A stretch of DNA of 64,000 bases. Source: Musa acuminata AAA Group. Its lineage: Eukaryota > Streptophyta > Magnoliopsida > Zingiberales > Musaceae. The notes beneath the pieces were generated by a model. It did no database searches, was not told the DNA's origin, and saw only the letters and a program-made list of their open reading frames with translations. This document shows positions 11,211 through 23,400 of this stretch, piece by piece (position 1 is the stretch's first letter; every line of letters starts with the position of its first letter). The DNA lies in contig NC_088348.1 of assembly GCF_036884655.1 (NCBI RefSeq), positions 26,683,501 to 26,747,500 on the forward strand. The letters run 5' to 3'. The position numbers and the translations under genes are program-made.

Positions 11211-14200
11211 TCACTGCTTCTCGGGGCCTGAGCCATCTCTAACATCATTGGAATTGTCATCTGGCACGCTGCAAGATGAAGAACATCTGCTTGAACTGCT
11301 ACAGGTAGAAGCACCACTTCCCTTGTGTTGCGGCAGCTGTTTCCCTTTTCTCATTTCAGAGGACAGGTCCTGCAAAACAAATCACTAGTTAGTTCCTTTT
11401 TCCTTCCAATCGCCAGTATATCATTTCCTACCAATTCTAAATGACAGATTTTTAATGAAGCAGTGTTTGGAACTAATCCAAGTTGCAACGAATAACAACT
11501 AATCATTTCCTTATCAATGACGTGTACAATAAAACAAAACATAACTTATTTAGCTTGAATGAAATAATTTACTGCATATTAACATCAACCTCGTCATGTG
11601 CCGATGTTGACTGAGAATGAACTGCAGATCCAGGAGTCTTGAGTTCCAACTCTGTTGCAACATCACTAAAATCATCACTTCTTTGTCCAGAGTTCCGCTG
11701 ATGCTGATCAGATGGCTTGCTTTTAGAATCTTGATGGCTTGAGGTTTGTGATCTGCTATCTTTTATATGCATATTTTGATTAATATGCTGGTTTGATGAT
11801 TGTTCAACTTGAGGATTGCTGGGGGAATTTGGCATATAGGTAGAACATGGATTTGAAATGGTCCCAGGAATCGGGCCATGAAAGAAGGGATAAGAGTGTA
11901 CTGGGTGGATAGGTATTGCAGCTGAGGGAATTGGAACAGGCATTGGGAATGGATATGGAGGACGACCTATAACAAGTGAAGGGTCCATTGTGGCCCAAGG
12001 ATAAAAAACTCTAAGCCTTTGCTGATATTGGACATTCAGATCATCAATTTCAGACTTCAACTTTGCTTTCTCATCTCTAAGCTCATTCTTCTCTTGCGTC
12101 AACTATAAAAAACAACAAAAATGTTAAAGAATCAACGATTGCCTATCAGAACCATTTATACTCATTCCATATAATATGACTTACCTCACGAGATTCTTCT
12201 GAAAGTGAATTATATTCCGATTTCAATCGATTGACTTGAGCAGTCAAGTCCTTTAGCATCTGTACTGTATCACCTAGAATAGTTGCTTTGTCATTCTTGG
12301 GTCGATCTGGATCTGGATATTGTAACATATCTGTTAGGTAAAATGTACAAACAAGTTTGTTGCAACATTATAGTAGATGCTACTACACATGTAGGAGCAA
12401 GTGAGTATCTTGCTTGGATATCTCATAAAAGAGTACAACAGTTGTCGTCAGACAAATCTTCACAAGCATGATTTGGTTTAGGATGTTAAGGGGCATATCA
12501 AATAATATTTTCAAGAGTTTGTTTTAATAAAAGAATATCTTGCTTGGATATCTGAGAAAAGAGTACAACAGTTGTCGTCAGACAATTCTTGAAAAGCATG
12601 AATTGGTTTAGGATGTTGACGAGGGACTTATCAAAATAATATTTTCAAGCAATAGTTATAATAAAAGAATAATTATATTAGCATGCTTCTAGCGACATCT
12701 AGGACCAAAGAATACAAAGTAACTTTTCAATGTGTCAAAAATTAGCCGCCATTAGTGTTGTCATATCACACTAATAAGGAAAGAAAGGGAGAAAAAAAAA
12801 TATCCACACAGTTCACAGGCATTAAATGACCCAATATTTCATAATTAAACATCAACTTTTAGAGTCCCAAAATGAGAAGGATAAAAAATATGGTAATTAT
12901 TGAGTTGGTTAGAGTCCCAAAAGTTTATGTTGCTAAGATGGATGTGTGGAGCTAGTAGGAAAGATGAGAGAGAATCGTTTAAGATGGTTTGGGCATGTGC
13001 TTAGGAGACCTACAGATATGATAGCTAGAAGAGACGGAATAATTAGTGGAACGAGAAGAAGTATAGAAAGACCTAAAAAGACCTTAATAGAAACTATAAA
13101 TAAAGATTTTAAGTACTCTAAAGTTAACTAAACATATGACTTTTTACAAATCTCAATGACAGCAAAAGATCCATATAGCTGACCACAAATAGTTGGAACT
13201 TACACCTTTATGGTTGTTGTTGTATTGAGTTGGTTAGATTAATGAAACTAGTCAGACAAAAATTCTAGTATCCTGTGCCTAAGGTATAAGATATTCTAGT
13301 TGGTTGGATTATATAACTCATGTTGAAATAAGAGGTCAAATGAAGTCCATCAGGCACTCATTGGTTTTTAGTATATGTCCCGCAGCATCAGAGTTTTCAG
13401 CAGTGTAAATTGAGAAAAACAGATCAACACTTTCATGCAGATAATAACATGAGAGAATTGAGGAGTTTCATTAGGAGGACTTACTTCAATAAAGTCATGA
13501 ATTGTTAATGCCAAATCTAATAACCAAATTAAGAGACACACTACTACAGATAAAGTTAATTCACTTAAATATTAGAATTCTACATTTGGCAACTAATTTG
13601 GTTGTCATATCCTTGATCTGTGAACCTCATTCAGACAGAAAGGAGCAGGCTGAACACTCGGTCTTCATCCAGTCGACAAAAGGTCTTGACCTCTAATCCA
13701 AATTCTGATATGCTTGTTGCTGCAACAGTCATATACTGTAGAATCTATTATAGCTATAATAACAACAGTCATATACTATTTGTTGCAACAATCATATCCA
13801 AATTCAAATTTGATAAGAACAGTGACCTTTTTACTGTCTATTTTGGCATATTTTTCAGTGATCCAATAATCAATTCAAAGTTTTAGTTGGTGCCCTAAAT
13901 TCCAGTACCATTCAATGTCCTCATGTCTGTTCTCATCTCTAAAATGCACCAACATACTTTTGCTTATTTCAGATTTAGTCCTCTCAAAGTTCAATCAAGT
14001 CCATATATTATATGATGTGAAGTGGAAAGGAGCGATAATCCAAAATTGCATTAAAATGATATTGCATTAGTCATAAAACTAATGCAATGTGACAAATAAC
14101 TAAGAATATCTAAGTTTATAAGATTAGAGTAGCAAGGTGAGGAGGAATAGGAAATGTGAAAAGGAAATAATCTACAAGCTGAAGAGTCATTTGGTAACAT

Positions 14201-17095
14201 GGAAAGTGGACAGAAAACAGAAACAAGAATTGTTAATTACTAGAAAATCCAATTTTATCCAATTGATTTTTTGTTTAATTTTATACCAGCAGAAGCACAT
14301 AGAAAACATCCTGAAGCCTCTACAACACTGATCCATTATTAACAAACAGTGATCATGGTGAAGAACATTGCTTTTGAGTTTCTGAACATTTCAAAATAAA
14401 TTTATTTCCCAGATCTATTGAAAATTTTAAATTGGAGATTTAGGCACTCATCATTCACTTAATTCCATGTTTCCCTTGATTTATATGTATGGACATCCAT
14501 TGCATGTCAGGAAAGACATTTTATTTTACCTAATGCATTTCCCAACTCCAAGAACTGCTCATTTAGTCTATCTCTCCTTAGTTTTTCACGATCTGCTTTC
14601 TGAACCTTTCGTGCAGCAACAGAATCCTTGTCCACCCTGTGACTGTTAGAAAGGAAGACAAAAATATTCCTTGTTAGGAGTATAAAGGGTGAAAGTAATG
14701 GAAATGTATGATCTGTTATACACTACAACATCTAACAGACATATCATAGAATCTCATAAAAAATGATTAGTAACAGTCTCCGCAAGCTTAATTAATCATA
14801 GGGCATATATTCCCAGGTGAAGCATGTTATTTGATCTTATTAATAAATAACCACCAAAAATCTCCAGGTATGCACTATATACATTAACTCAATTAAGAGT
14901 AGTATTTGAGTTTGCTGGATCTTAAAGAATGTAAGGTGAGCAATATATACATTAATATGTGAAAATTGATTTTCCACTAAATGCAGATGGATAACAAGCC
15001 TGCAACATAATCTAATTTCTGACTTGTACATGTTAAATCTACAAAGCCTACCACCAAAAACATTTTTCGTGTATCAGAATATCTGATTAACCTAGAAAAA
15101 ACAAAGTTTAATTAAAACTGCCAGATATCACTTTTGAATTTTTCATAAAGTAACCACACAAAATTCCATGAAGTTGGTACATATCCCATGTTATAGAAGT
15201 CACTTGAATATCTTGTGCTTATCAAACTTTCAGAAGAAAAAAAACACAAAAGAGAGCAACACGTTACAACCTTTTGTGCAAAATTCAGTGCAAGAGTCAG
15301 ACCCATTGAAGGTCAAATTCCAGCATAGTATTAGTTTCAAATTTCTCAAATTATAAATATGATTTTAATTTGAAGCAATATCTTTCACCTGTAGATTAAA
15401 CTAATGAAAGAAATGTTGTGCACACAGTAAGCACAGTAGACTAAAAAAATGGAGCAGACAAGACAAGTGAAGTTCACAGGCTTCTGTAAGGTAAACTTTA
15501 GGTGCATTGCCCTTTTGCTTCATGGTGCAAGAACCATCTTCACTAACAACTATTAGATCTATGTAATGCAACAGATTGTTAAGTCTAATTTGCAAAGGAA
15601 AGAGAATGTAAAATTTTCGGAAGAAGGCAAAGATCATGAACTGTAAGGAGGATTTTTTCCTTATTAAAAATAAAATAAGACCACATGCTCAAGGATTCAC
15701 ACAATCAGATAATTTGTTATGACATGTTTTTATCCTGTCTTTTCTTCTTCTTTTCTTGCTTTTTTTTCAATCCTCTGCTGTTATTGATTATTGTTCCTAC
15801 TGCTCGTCTTCCCATTTCAACTCATTCCTTGGTGTTGTTACACTTTGTGATCTGTACAATGCTCCGTGATCACAGACAAGTTTTAGTATTTTGAGTTTAG
15901 AATTACTATTGAATGGTAACCTGTAAACTCTCACTGTACTTGTGTCTCAATCCACCAAGGGGAGTGTGCCTTCTTTTGCACCTCACAACTAAGCCCCCAA
16001 TGGCCATAGCACCTTACGCACAGTAATTCTATACTTATGGAAGTTATCATCCTAATCGACATTATTCATGCATAGGTGAACTACATATTGGGATAAGCTC
16101 TTTAAAATTATCTGATTATGTATGCTAATATTATTTCTCTAAAGTAGCCTAAAGATCCCTCAGAAAAGTCGCAATCAAATGAAATTATCCTAAAGCAACC
16201 CCTGATCTTTGATCCCAGTCCTAAAAGTCTTCGGTCTAGAGCAGACAGTTGTCAAGCAGAACCAAAGCCCAGAAAGCAAATTTACAAGTTGCCTCAACAC
16301 ATTTAGGCTGAATATATTAGACTTCTATTCAAGGAAATTACCAAGAATCAATTAGTTCAACAGTTCTTCTACTTGAACATATGGTTAGATTCAAGTAAGT
16401 CGTAGGATCAACACTCACACAACAAAAAAAGTCCAACCAATAAGTCAGTTGAAGTGGTTAATAATTTCCATTCAAAAACTCGAGATCTAAATGGATGACC
16501 AAACCTGCCTATTTTCGATTAACTGAGATCATTACCTGTTCTCTCTTCATTAGTATCCTCTATGAATTAGTTCAGGAAAGATGCATGGCCCAATTGGAGT
16601 ATTATGAGCTTTCTATTTTCGAACTTAGAAGAATTAATCGACATAGAACAATGATCTTAGTTGTAGATTACTATGGTTCTAAAATTAGAAAAAGGGAGGT
16701 TCGTGTGTGTGTGCGGGTTGTGGGTGGGGGGGGGCGGAGGGCGGGGGAGTGGGGCGGGGTTGGTATCAAACACTTTTCCTTTTTATCTATCATTTATTTG
16801 TTTCCCCTCTCAGCTCATATTCCCATCATCTTTCTCTACTCCCTTAACAGATATTCCCCATCTTCCACTTGTTTATCACCGTCATCAGTTAGCAGAAGCT
16901 TGGTATACATCAGATCTAAATTCATCTCGGTGCATTCCTTCAATTAACGAAGGGCAGCAGCAACTTTCCGCCGCAAGGTCCAAGTTCGATCACTCGACCG
17001 CACCGTTAACGGAATCACGCTGCGGCCCTGATCGAAGAATCGGAAAGAGAGGGGAATAAGGAGATTGATCCGTACCCGAAGCCGCTGGAATCCAT
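11211..17095 (-). CDS. bHLH121: bHLH transcription factor, bHLH121 (URI) type
   Basis: bHLH121 of subgroup IVb is known in Arabidopsis as an upstream regulator of iron-deficiency responses that pairs with IVc bHLHs. Exons in transcription order: 17095-17076, 14642-14530, 12312-12185, 12102-11590, 11369-11211 (933 nt, 310 residues). The basic region and helix 1 read ARKVQKADREKLRRDRLNEQ; loop and helix 2 read DPDRPKNDKATILGDTVQML. A leucine-zipper-like coiled coil follows (LTQEKNELRDEKAKLKSEID), then a Pro-rich segment (YPFPMPVPIPSAAIP) and a Ser-rich tail (CSSSSRCSSSC). The first coding exon is only 20 nt (MDSSGFG) with a GTACGG donor. The exon 4 donor GAG/GTTGAT is weak; without that splice the frame stops at 11569-11571. 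Introns are long, the first about 2.4 kb. Exons 2-5 are well supported; the start exon is moderately so. Confidence 0.88.
12406..12671. repeat. Tandem duplication, about 130-bp unit
   Basis: Two adjacent copies (about 12406-12535 and 12536-12671) share TATCTTGCTTGGATATCT, GAGTACAACAGTTGTCGTCA and TTGGTTTAGGATGTT with scattered differences. They lie in the bHLH121 intron just upstream of the 12312-12185 exon. No coding role is visible. Confidence 0.8.
12914..13223 (+). mobile_element. 5'-truncated LINE (RTE/L1-like 3' end)
   Basis: The + strand encodes a typical plant LINE C-terminal tail: MRENRLRWFGHVLRRPTDM followed by RPKKTLIETINKDF, ending at 13131. The segment ends in a TTG-rich tail (GGTTGTTGTTGT). 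It is flanked by a perfect 15-bp target duplication, ATTGAGTTGGTTAGA, at 12899-12913 and 13224-13238. The reverse transcriptase is missing, so this is a dead 5'-truncated copy. It is inserted in the bHLH121 intron, antisense to the gene. Confidence 0.85.
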
Positions 17096-17109
17096 CAATC
17101 AAGGCGGCG

Positions 17110-17400
17110 TGGTGGAGAAAAGAGGAGGAGCGGCCAAGGGCTCGGAGCTTCTCACCGACACCCAAGGCCAAGACGGAGGGGAAGGGGGGCTTCCCGGTGC
17201 CTCAGTCGCTCGCGGGAGGGATGGAGGAGGAAAGAAGAGGGAGCTCTTTCACTACCTTGTGGAAGAATTGGTCGACCGCGACGGGCAGAGAGCTCTGCGG
17301 AGGGGGGAGGGGGAGATCGGAATCGTTGGGAACAGCGTCCGTCTCCCTCTCTCTCTATCCTAATTACATTTCGGGCTCCACGGAACAAAGCAAGTGGATA
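17110..17400 (-). promoter_or_regulatory. Probable bHLH121 5' UTR and promoter
   Basis: The region upstream of the inferred ATG (17095, - strand) is GC-rich. On the - strand it is pyrimidine-rich around 17330-17360 (the + strand reads CTCTCTCTC there), like many plant leader regions. No clear TATA box was located. From 17470 to 17590 a GGTTCGGTT/CCGGTTCG-like low-complexity repeat begins. Confidence 0.35.
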
Positions 17401-17599
17401 TATTTGTTTCAGGCAAAAGGACGCAAGTGGGTGCGCGGTGACGATAGCAACTTCCAATACGCACCGTGATGCACCGGTTCGATTCGGATTCCGTTTCGAC
17501 CAGTTTAGACCGGCCGGTCCGGTTCAATTGATCGATCAATTTGGTTCGGATTACAAAAGACAATACGATTCCAAAAAATCAGATTGGATCGGTGCATGC

Positions 17600-20401
17600 A
17601 TAAATAATTTTTTTATTTGTCCAATTATGATTATAACATATAATATCGATATTACATATATTTCATATGGATTGGTTATATAATTTTGAGTGACAAAACA
17701 GGGAAAAACTTTGTGTCATAATAATAAAATCCAAATCGGACCAATTTTGTGTCACATATTATCAAAGGTATTTTAAACTTTAAGAGGATATTTAATAATA
17801 TTCATTGCTCCATCATTCTATTATACTATTCCTATCATCCTCTTTCACCATATTATAAAATATTATTCTTCATATATTTTAACATAATATATCATTTTTG
17901 GAAGAAAAAAAATGAGATTCACGATTTGAACAAATAATCCAATAAAAGAATTAATATATTATGGTCCTAATAACTATGTTTTAATTTGCAATAAAAAGTT
18001 GTAATTAGTTCCTTAAATCTCCTGATTTTGGAAAGAAATTAGTTGGGAATTAAATCTGAAAGAAAATTCCAGATATATGTCACCATTTACTTGACAGAAC
18101 AAGTTCACTTATAGCTTTCCTCGATGCTTTGAATCCCAAAGACCAGAGATCTCTGAACAGTCTATAAACTTCTCAGCTGCTCATCTAAATTAGATTCCAG
18201 CATAGATGTAACTACTGATTAGATGTTTCATGCAAACCACAACATTCATGAACTGATACCAAAATCACATTGATTCTAGTTCAACAATAACAATAATATA
18301 TATATATATATATATGAACAGTCTATTAACTTCTCTGCTGTGTCATCTAAATTAGATTCCAGCACAGATGTAACTATTGATTAGATGTTTCATGCTAACC
18401 AAAACATTCATAAACTGATACAAAAATCACATTGTTACCAAGAGTAGGATATTATTTCTAGTTCAATTAGAAGCATTCATATATCCTTTTATTTATATTT
18501 CCATGGAAAGTAATACTAATTCAATTCACCAATTAAAACAAGATAATTCAATTCAGATCAAGTTAACCAACAAGTGGAATTGCAACTTGGATAGCAGTGA
18601 AATAAAGGAGCCCAAAAAAATCTAAACTATATGCAGACCAAAACAGAATTAGACTGATCCAACAAAATAATGACAACCAGTCTTGTAAATTGCAGTCTCA
18701 TCCTTGTAGCTATTCAAATGGATCCAGGCATGAAAACATCACTATGGTGCAGCATTCCATGAAAGAGACTTAACAGTAAAAACCACACAGAATTGAAACA
18801 AATAATCACCTGGCAAATAGTTTTCTACAGCAGTGCTAATTTCTATGGGAAGGTTAATCAACATCAGAAACACTTATTGTGAGAGAGCAATTAGTTTATA
18901 ATAAAAAGGAACTAAGGCATTTTAACTATAATCAACAAAAAACAAACACAAGGCAACAAGTACAGAAGCTGGCATGCTTAGTTGATAACAGTGCCATGTA
19001 TCCCAGAACATTTGCAAGATATCCCCCTGATTTGAACTATCACCTCTCAACCATTTTCAAGCTGCAGTATGGACTATCAACTTCAGAAATACAGAACTAC
19101 TTGATATATATCGACAATACATATAGATAAATAATAGGTTAAGACTTGAAACCCATTCATAGTGCCTTAAATTGGAAAAACCCTCTCCAGATAACCTACC
19201 AAAGTTACTGTTACTTGGCTTCCGAAAAAAAATAGGGCTAATTTAACTCACAAGGATCTCAAAAGAAAGCAAGGCCAATAATGATGACATCAAACAAACT
19301 ACTTTGACAGTGCATATCAGGAACATTATCGATCCAAACTGTACTTACTAATCTCTAGAGAAAGAATATGACATTAGAATGGCGAGACATGGGGAACACA
19401 GTATACATTGAACATAAGAAACTATACTTTTGATGACAATTTGAAATAATTCTGGATTTCAATGTAACCCTGTCCCATCAGAAAGAGAGTGGATAACTAC
19501 TCACCCATTCTCGGGCAAACTGGAAATCAGTCATTATCAACTGAACTAGCATCAAGCTATTCCTTCAAGTGGAACCATTAAAATATAAGAACCACAAAAT
19601 GCCACTGTATAGGTCCAGGAGAAAAATATGACAAGGGATATGGGATCCATGTGACAGGTTGGATCAAGATCGAGCCAACAGGGCACAGCTTTAGAAGCAA
19701 GAGGTTGGAAAACGTGGAGGAGACCTCACATTTTCACAACATAAAGGAGCAATTTGGTATGACCCCACTCTTATCAGTCTCGTTGGTTTACAAGAATAGT
19801 ATCACACATTCCAAAACCGATTTAATTGAACTCCAAGTGGTCAATAGACAACTAGCTGAACAAATATCCATTTACAGTTCATAATGATTCACATATCTAA
19901 GAAAAACCGATTAAATTTAGAAGATCCTACATTTTTTATGTGCAATTTCAAGCATCATGGTAGTTAATTTTTGAAATTCAAAAAGTGTACAAACCACCTC
20001 AAACGAAGGGAAAGTCTAGGACACAGGACTACATAAATCTGGATCAGCACAGGGATAAAAAAGAATGTATCAGCTGCAGATGGTAGAAATTGAGTAATAA
20101 AAAACAAGCCAAGACTGAAACATAGGAAATTATTGCTCAAAATTGTATACTCATCATGATCATTTGACAAAAATCAGTTCATAAAGCCATAATCAAACCT
20201 CGAGCAACTCTTTCTCTATCTAATACAGCGAAACTACTAGGATATCTAGTAGGATATTCATTCTATTTCAGGCATAAAGCAAAATCCAAGGAAAAAAGAG
20301 AAATACCACTCGAAAACCAAGTTCACTTGCAGTACAAGTAAAGACGAAAGTCACTTTCAAGTCTTGAGCAACTCATCGTGTTACCCATCCTAGACAACAG
20401 C
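17600..20401. other. AT-rich spacer between bHLH121 and TOC132
   Basis: No gene is recognised. It contains a (TA)n tract at about 18297-18316 between two copies of a duplicated segment. Short open frames (for example 19651-19884 on +) have no recognisable domain. The portion nearest 20401 is presumably the TOC132 3' UTR. Confidence 0.5.
18155..18434. repeat. Direct duplication, about 119 bp, around a (TA)n tract
   Basis: Copies at about 18155-18273 and 18316-18434 share GAACAGTCTAT, CATCTAAATTAGATTCCAGC, TTAGATGTTTCATGC and AAAATCACATTG, with a few substitutions. They are separated by a segment ending in a (TA)n run, so the spacing is about 161 bp. Confidence 0.75.
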
Positions 20402-23400
20402 TTACATAGACTGAGAAGAACTAAATAATATCTTCTGGACATTCCTTATTATGGGAAAAAGGGCAAGCAAAACTATTTGAAAATGTTCTGAGCTATTCAA
20501 ACGAATACCAATTTGACCAGTTCCTTTGTTGCTCAAGTTTGCATGACCAATTAGATTAGTTCCTCTGTCCAAGGGGAGTTGAGATTGAACATTGCAACCA
20601 AGTGTGAGGTCTCCATGCCAATCCATAATAGACAGTTGAAGAGTGGACAGAGCCTGTCTTATAGGATAATCTTTGTCCCTTAAAGTTGCCTCGAGACGGC
20701 CCCCATAAGCTACATCGCCTCTACCTGTCATAGCACCTCCACTCATGAGTACTCTAAGTCTTTGGCTAATCATCAACTTATCTTCAAACTTCAGGCCAGC
20801 TGACAATGAATCCCCAAGGACGGTTACTGAAACTCCTGCAGCTGTATTGTTCCGCCTGAAATTTTTAAACCTTGTGTCACCACGTAATGTGTACGCAACA
20901 TCCTTCCCAACAGTCTGCATATCCAGACATAAAGAAGTGGATTTTGATTCACTATGCTTGATTGAACTTGCCACCTCCATTTGGAGAGAGCACTCCTTCT
21001 TATCCTTTGTCAGCTGGCCAGAAACTGATAGTGGCATTTTATCTTTGATAACAAATACTCTTTCCACATTCAAACCTTCGTAACCAATATCATGATCCCA
21101 GCCCTGGGAATCTAGCACAGGCCTGACAAGCCATTGGCTGGAAGAATCCAGAAATCTATAACGGTGAGTAGGATTATCCGAATCAAAAGAATTGGGAAGC
21201 ACAAAATCTGGCATAGGTACTGGCACAGATGCAGGGCCACTGGCTTCTTCTTCAACATCCCCATTGGTGTGCTCATTTGGTATATCCGTAGCCATATCTG
21301 CCATTTTCTTCATGAGTTTCCGGCGCCTCTTCTCCTCTTTCAACTGTTTCTTATAGAAGAGCCTTTCTCTATAATCTAGTTCCTCAAAATATGCCTTCTT
21401 CTGTGCTTTGCTCAGCTTTGCCACTTGGGACTTAGTGAGAGGCTTAAAAGGTGGCAACTCATCATAATCTGAGCCCTCATCGGAATCAGATATCTCACCC
21501 AAATCCTCATCCAAGTTGTCATCATCACCAAGTTGTTCTTCTGGCAATTTAGGCGGGGGTCTTGACTGTAGAAGAGAAGACAAAAGAAAGGGTAATGGAG
21601 GAACTCTCGGACGAGAACCAAATGTCCTACCGGGAGGACCATCCTGCAACTTCAGGAGCATGTTAGCCTCTGCCAAAATTTTGGAAGCAAATGACAGTAA
21701 CAGCAACTGTGGTTTCCAAACCTGGCCATTTGGTAGTACTCTCTGGCCAGCCCTATTCATCCTACAAGCAGAGTGATTCTCGACCAAGGAAACTGGGTTC
21801 ATGAGCCGTACATCCCCGGCAGCTTGTCGGATTGCTTGCTGAACCACATGAGACCTCTGAGTCACAAACATCTCATAAGTCAACGGACTACCATTTGGGC
21901 CATCTGGAGGAGCAGAAGCAGCATGTGTTAGAACAACAATTGCATTAAACCAAATGGATGCTCCAAATATGTCAGTGATGGTCCGCAGAAGTGGAGCATC
22001 CCCATAATCCCTACTCTGCATGTCCAACCGATCAAAGTAAAGAACAATATCTGGAGGAGTCTTATTGATAAACCTCTTGACAGAATGAAGTGTTTTCTCG
22101 TTTCGATTCTGATCCAAAGAGGAAGAGAAGAGACCAGGAGTGTCAATAACCCTAACCTTGATCCCCTGAACCATGCCCACTACTTCCTGGACCTTCTTTG
22201 TCCCCACCTGGAAGGCATCCGTTGGCAACTTAACTTCATCAAATATTGAATTGATGGTAGCACTCTTGCCAACCCCTGTTTTTCCAATGACCATTATTGT
22301 ACAAGAGAAGTCCAGAGTCTCCAGGCCAGCAGCCTCAAGTTGTTCTGCCACAATACTAGCCCGATCAAAGCTGAATACACCTGGCCGGTTTGTGTTTCTC
22401 TTAAGCTGTTCAGCCAGACCTAGCCTGTATAGAACCTGGGCAACTACTACATTATGAGGTGTTTGCCCAAGCCTATGAGCCAAACGAAGAAACTTAACCC
22501 GAATCATCTGAAGCTTCTCGCGTGTCTCATCATTCTCCTCTCCATCATCATTTGGTGGCTCTTCAGATGGCTGAGAGACCCTCCGTGGAGCAGAGCCATT
22601 AGTCCTAGGTTGCTGAAGAGAACGGACAGAAGGCTCCAGTAAAGGAGCAGAGGAGCCAAGGCCAGCAGGACGAGATGACAAGCCAGGGCCTCCCGAGTTC
22701 TCATGATTCAAAGTTGAAGGCAATGCGGATGGGCTAGAACTTTTCTTGTTGTCACTACTTGTAGAACTCAAATGGCCTAGATTTTCAACAGATTCCTTTT
22801 GAAGTTTCTTGGTAGTTTCATGCATGACAGCCTTATCGTCTTTTACATAAGAATCATTAGCTGCACTAGTAACATGAGAGCAGGATGATCCATCTTGTTT
22901 TTCCATGGTAGCATGTCCATTAGTTGCAAAGCTACCACCTTCTTTTTGCACAGCAGCATGTCCATTAGTTGCAAAACCATAGTTATCTTCTGCACTGTTA
23001 TCTTTCAGCTGGGGAACTTTTGACGGCTCTTCAGAAACAGCTAATGACTGAGCTGATATATCCTTCATCTGTTGTGTCGAAACCTGATGTGATTCCGCAT
23101 CATTATCTGCCCCACACTCATCAGAAGTCACTTCAAGGGACTGTCCATTTTCAGAACCTTCATCAAGAAGATCAGCCAGCCCATCTAATCTCACCCTCTC
23201 AGGCTCCTCAATCTCAGATTTCTTACCAACCAATTCCGTGTTGCCATCACCGACAGTAATTTCCCTGTCATTCACAATCTCAGAAGATCCATTTGTAACT
23301 TCATCCATCCCTTTGCCATCCTTACTATCTGGAACCACAGAATTTAATTTGCCAAGCATGAACTCTTTTTCATCTTCCCCTTTTCCAAGTTCACCATCTG

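Noticed and set aside
12946..13131. Small independent gene with an RNA-binding-like basic protein
   Set aside because: It is the C-terminal tail of a LINE, with a 15-bp target duplication and TTG-rich end.
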